DNA from: Caryophanales bacterium UBA4100
GTDB lineage: Bacteria; Bacillota; Bacilli; Paenibacillales; UBA4045
Assembly: GCA_002383285.1 (NCBI GenBank)
Contig: DFXU01000084.1
Coordinates: 1 to 5,794 of the forward strand
Direction of reading: 5' to 3'
DNA length: 5,794 bases
Part shown: piece after piece, positions 5,579-5,794 of the stretch
How positions within the stretch are numbered: position 1 is the stretch's first letter
How the letters are laid out: each line of letters begins with the position of its first letter
Program-made: the position numbers and the translations under genes
Notes under the pieces: generated by a model
What the model was told of the DNA's origin: nothing
Databases searched by the model: none
Seen by the model: the letters and a program-made list of their open reading frames with translations, nothing else

Positions 5579-5794
5579 CTATCGTAGGAAAGTCAGAAAA
5601 TTTTCAAACTGACTAGCAGCGCTTTTATAATATGTGAACAGCTTGTCCATTAATGAGATCGAGACAGTCTCAACAGCAGGTGCTTCATCTACAGGTGTGT
5701 CACCTTCGACTTCTTCAGCTACCGGAGTTTCACCTTCTGCTTCTTCAGCTACTGGAGTTTCGCCTTCTGCTTCTTCAGCTACAGGTGTGTCACC
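5579..5794 (-). CDS. Unidentified protein with acidic 10-residue repeats (partial, C-terminus only)
   Basis: A minus-strand frame enters from the right edge and stops at TAG (5579-5581), giving the last 71 residues. The first three units read GDTPVAEEAE, GETPVAEEAE and GETPVAEEVE, followed by a degenerate GDTPVDEAPA. Then comes a non-repetitive tail, VETVSISLMDKLFTYYKSAA and SQFENFLTFLR, which could form an amphipathic helix. The nucleotide repeat is 30 bp long (5701-5790 on the plus strand) and runs off the window. The Glu/Pro/Ala-rich repeat suggests a flexible acidic spacer between domains. The N-terminal part is outside the window, so neither family nor location can be given. That the frame is real is supported by the conserved repeat reading, with changes largely silent or conservative, and by the hairpin just after the stop. 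Confidence 0.75.
   Translation of the reverse strand, partial: GDTPVAEEAEGETPVAEEAEGETPVAEEVEGDTPVDEAPAVETVSISLMDKLFTYYKSAASQFENFLTFLR
5701..5790 (-). repeat. 30-bp in-frame tandem repeat encoding 10-residue units
   Basis: Three consecutive 30-bp units (5701-5730, 5731-5760, 5761-5790) share the core CTTCTTCAGCTAC on the plus strand, and a further unit starts at 5791. Differences between units are mostly third-position or Asp/Glu and Ala/Val changes. The number of units may vary between strains by slippage. Confidence 0.85.

Overview
The window looks like a chromosomal piece of a Bacillus/Paenibacillus-type Firmicute. Base composition is moderately AT-rich, and Shine-Dalgarno sites are strong (AAGGAGG, GAGGTGAT), two of them serving TTG starts. 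The gene set (cytoplasmic sulfatase with a divergent AraC regulator, single-domain DUF1259 protein, OmpR-type two-component system) fits a soil Paenibacillus, but the genus is inferred, not shown.

Layout. 1-1143 (minus): N-terminal 381 residues of a cysteine-type sulfatase, cut by the window edge. 1144-1249: divergent control region with a 12-bp inverted repeat. 1250-2026 (plus): AraC-family regulator with a cupin-like sensor, the probable regulator of the sulfatase. 2182-2628 (plus): small DUF1259 (LppY/LpqO-like) protein with a sigma-A-like promoter, an inverted repeat over its ribosome-binding site, and a clear terminator at 2669-2693. 4900-2772 (minus): two-gene operon, OmpR/PhoB-type response regulator followed by a membrane sensor histidine kinase, joined by an ATGA overlap.

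4901-5578 holds no convincing gene but is highly structured. A 381-bp segment (4957-5337) is bounded by perfect 20-bp inverted repeats and contains four 51-bp tandem repeats plus a partial fifth. One terminal repeat runs into the promoter of the two-component operon. A perfect 19-bp hairpin (5521-5568) follows, placed as the terminator of the last gene: the 3' end (5579-5794, minus) of an unidentified protein with an acidic 10-residue tandem repeat.

Working together: the AraC protein probably senses a sugar or sulfated-sugar signal and controls sulfate-ester cleavage. The response regulator and kinase form a complete signalling pair whose stimulus cannot be read from sequence. The strongest candidate for something undescribed is the 4957-5337 repeat element, which has no recognisable transposase and no clear coding capacity.
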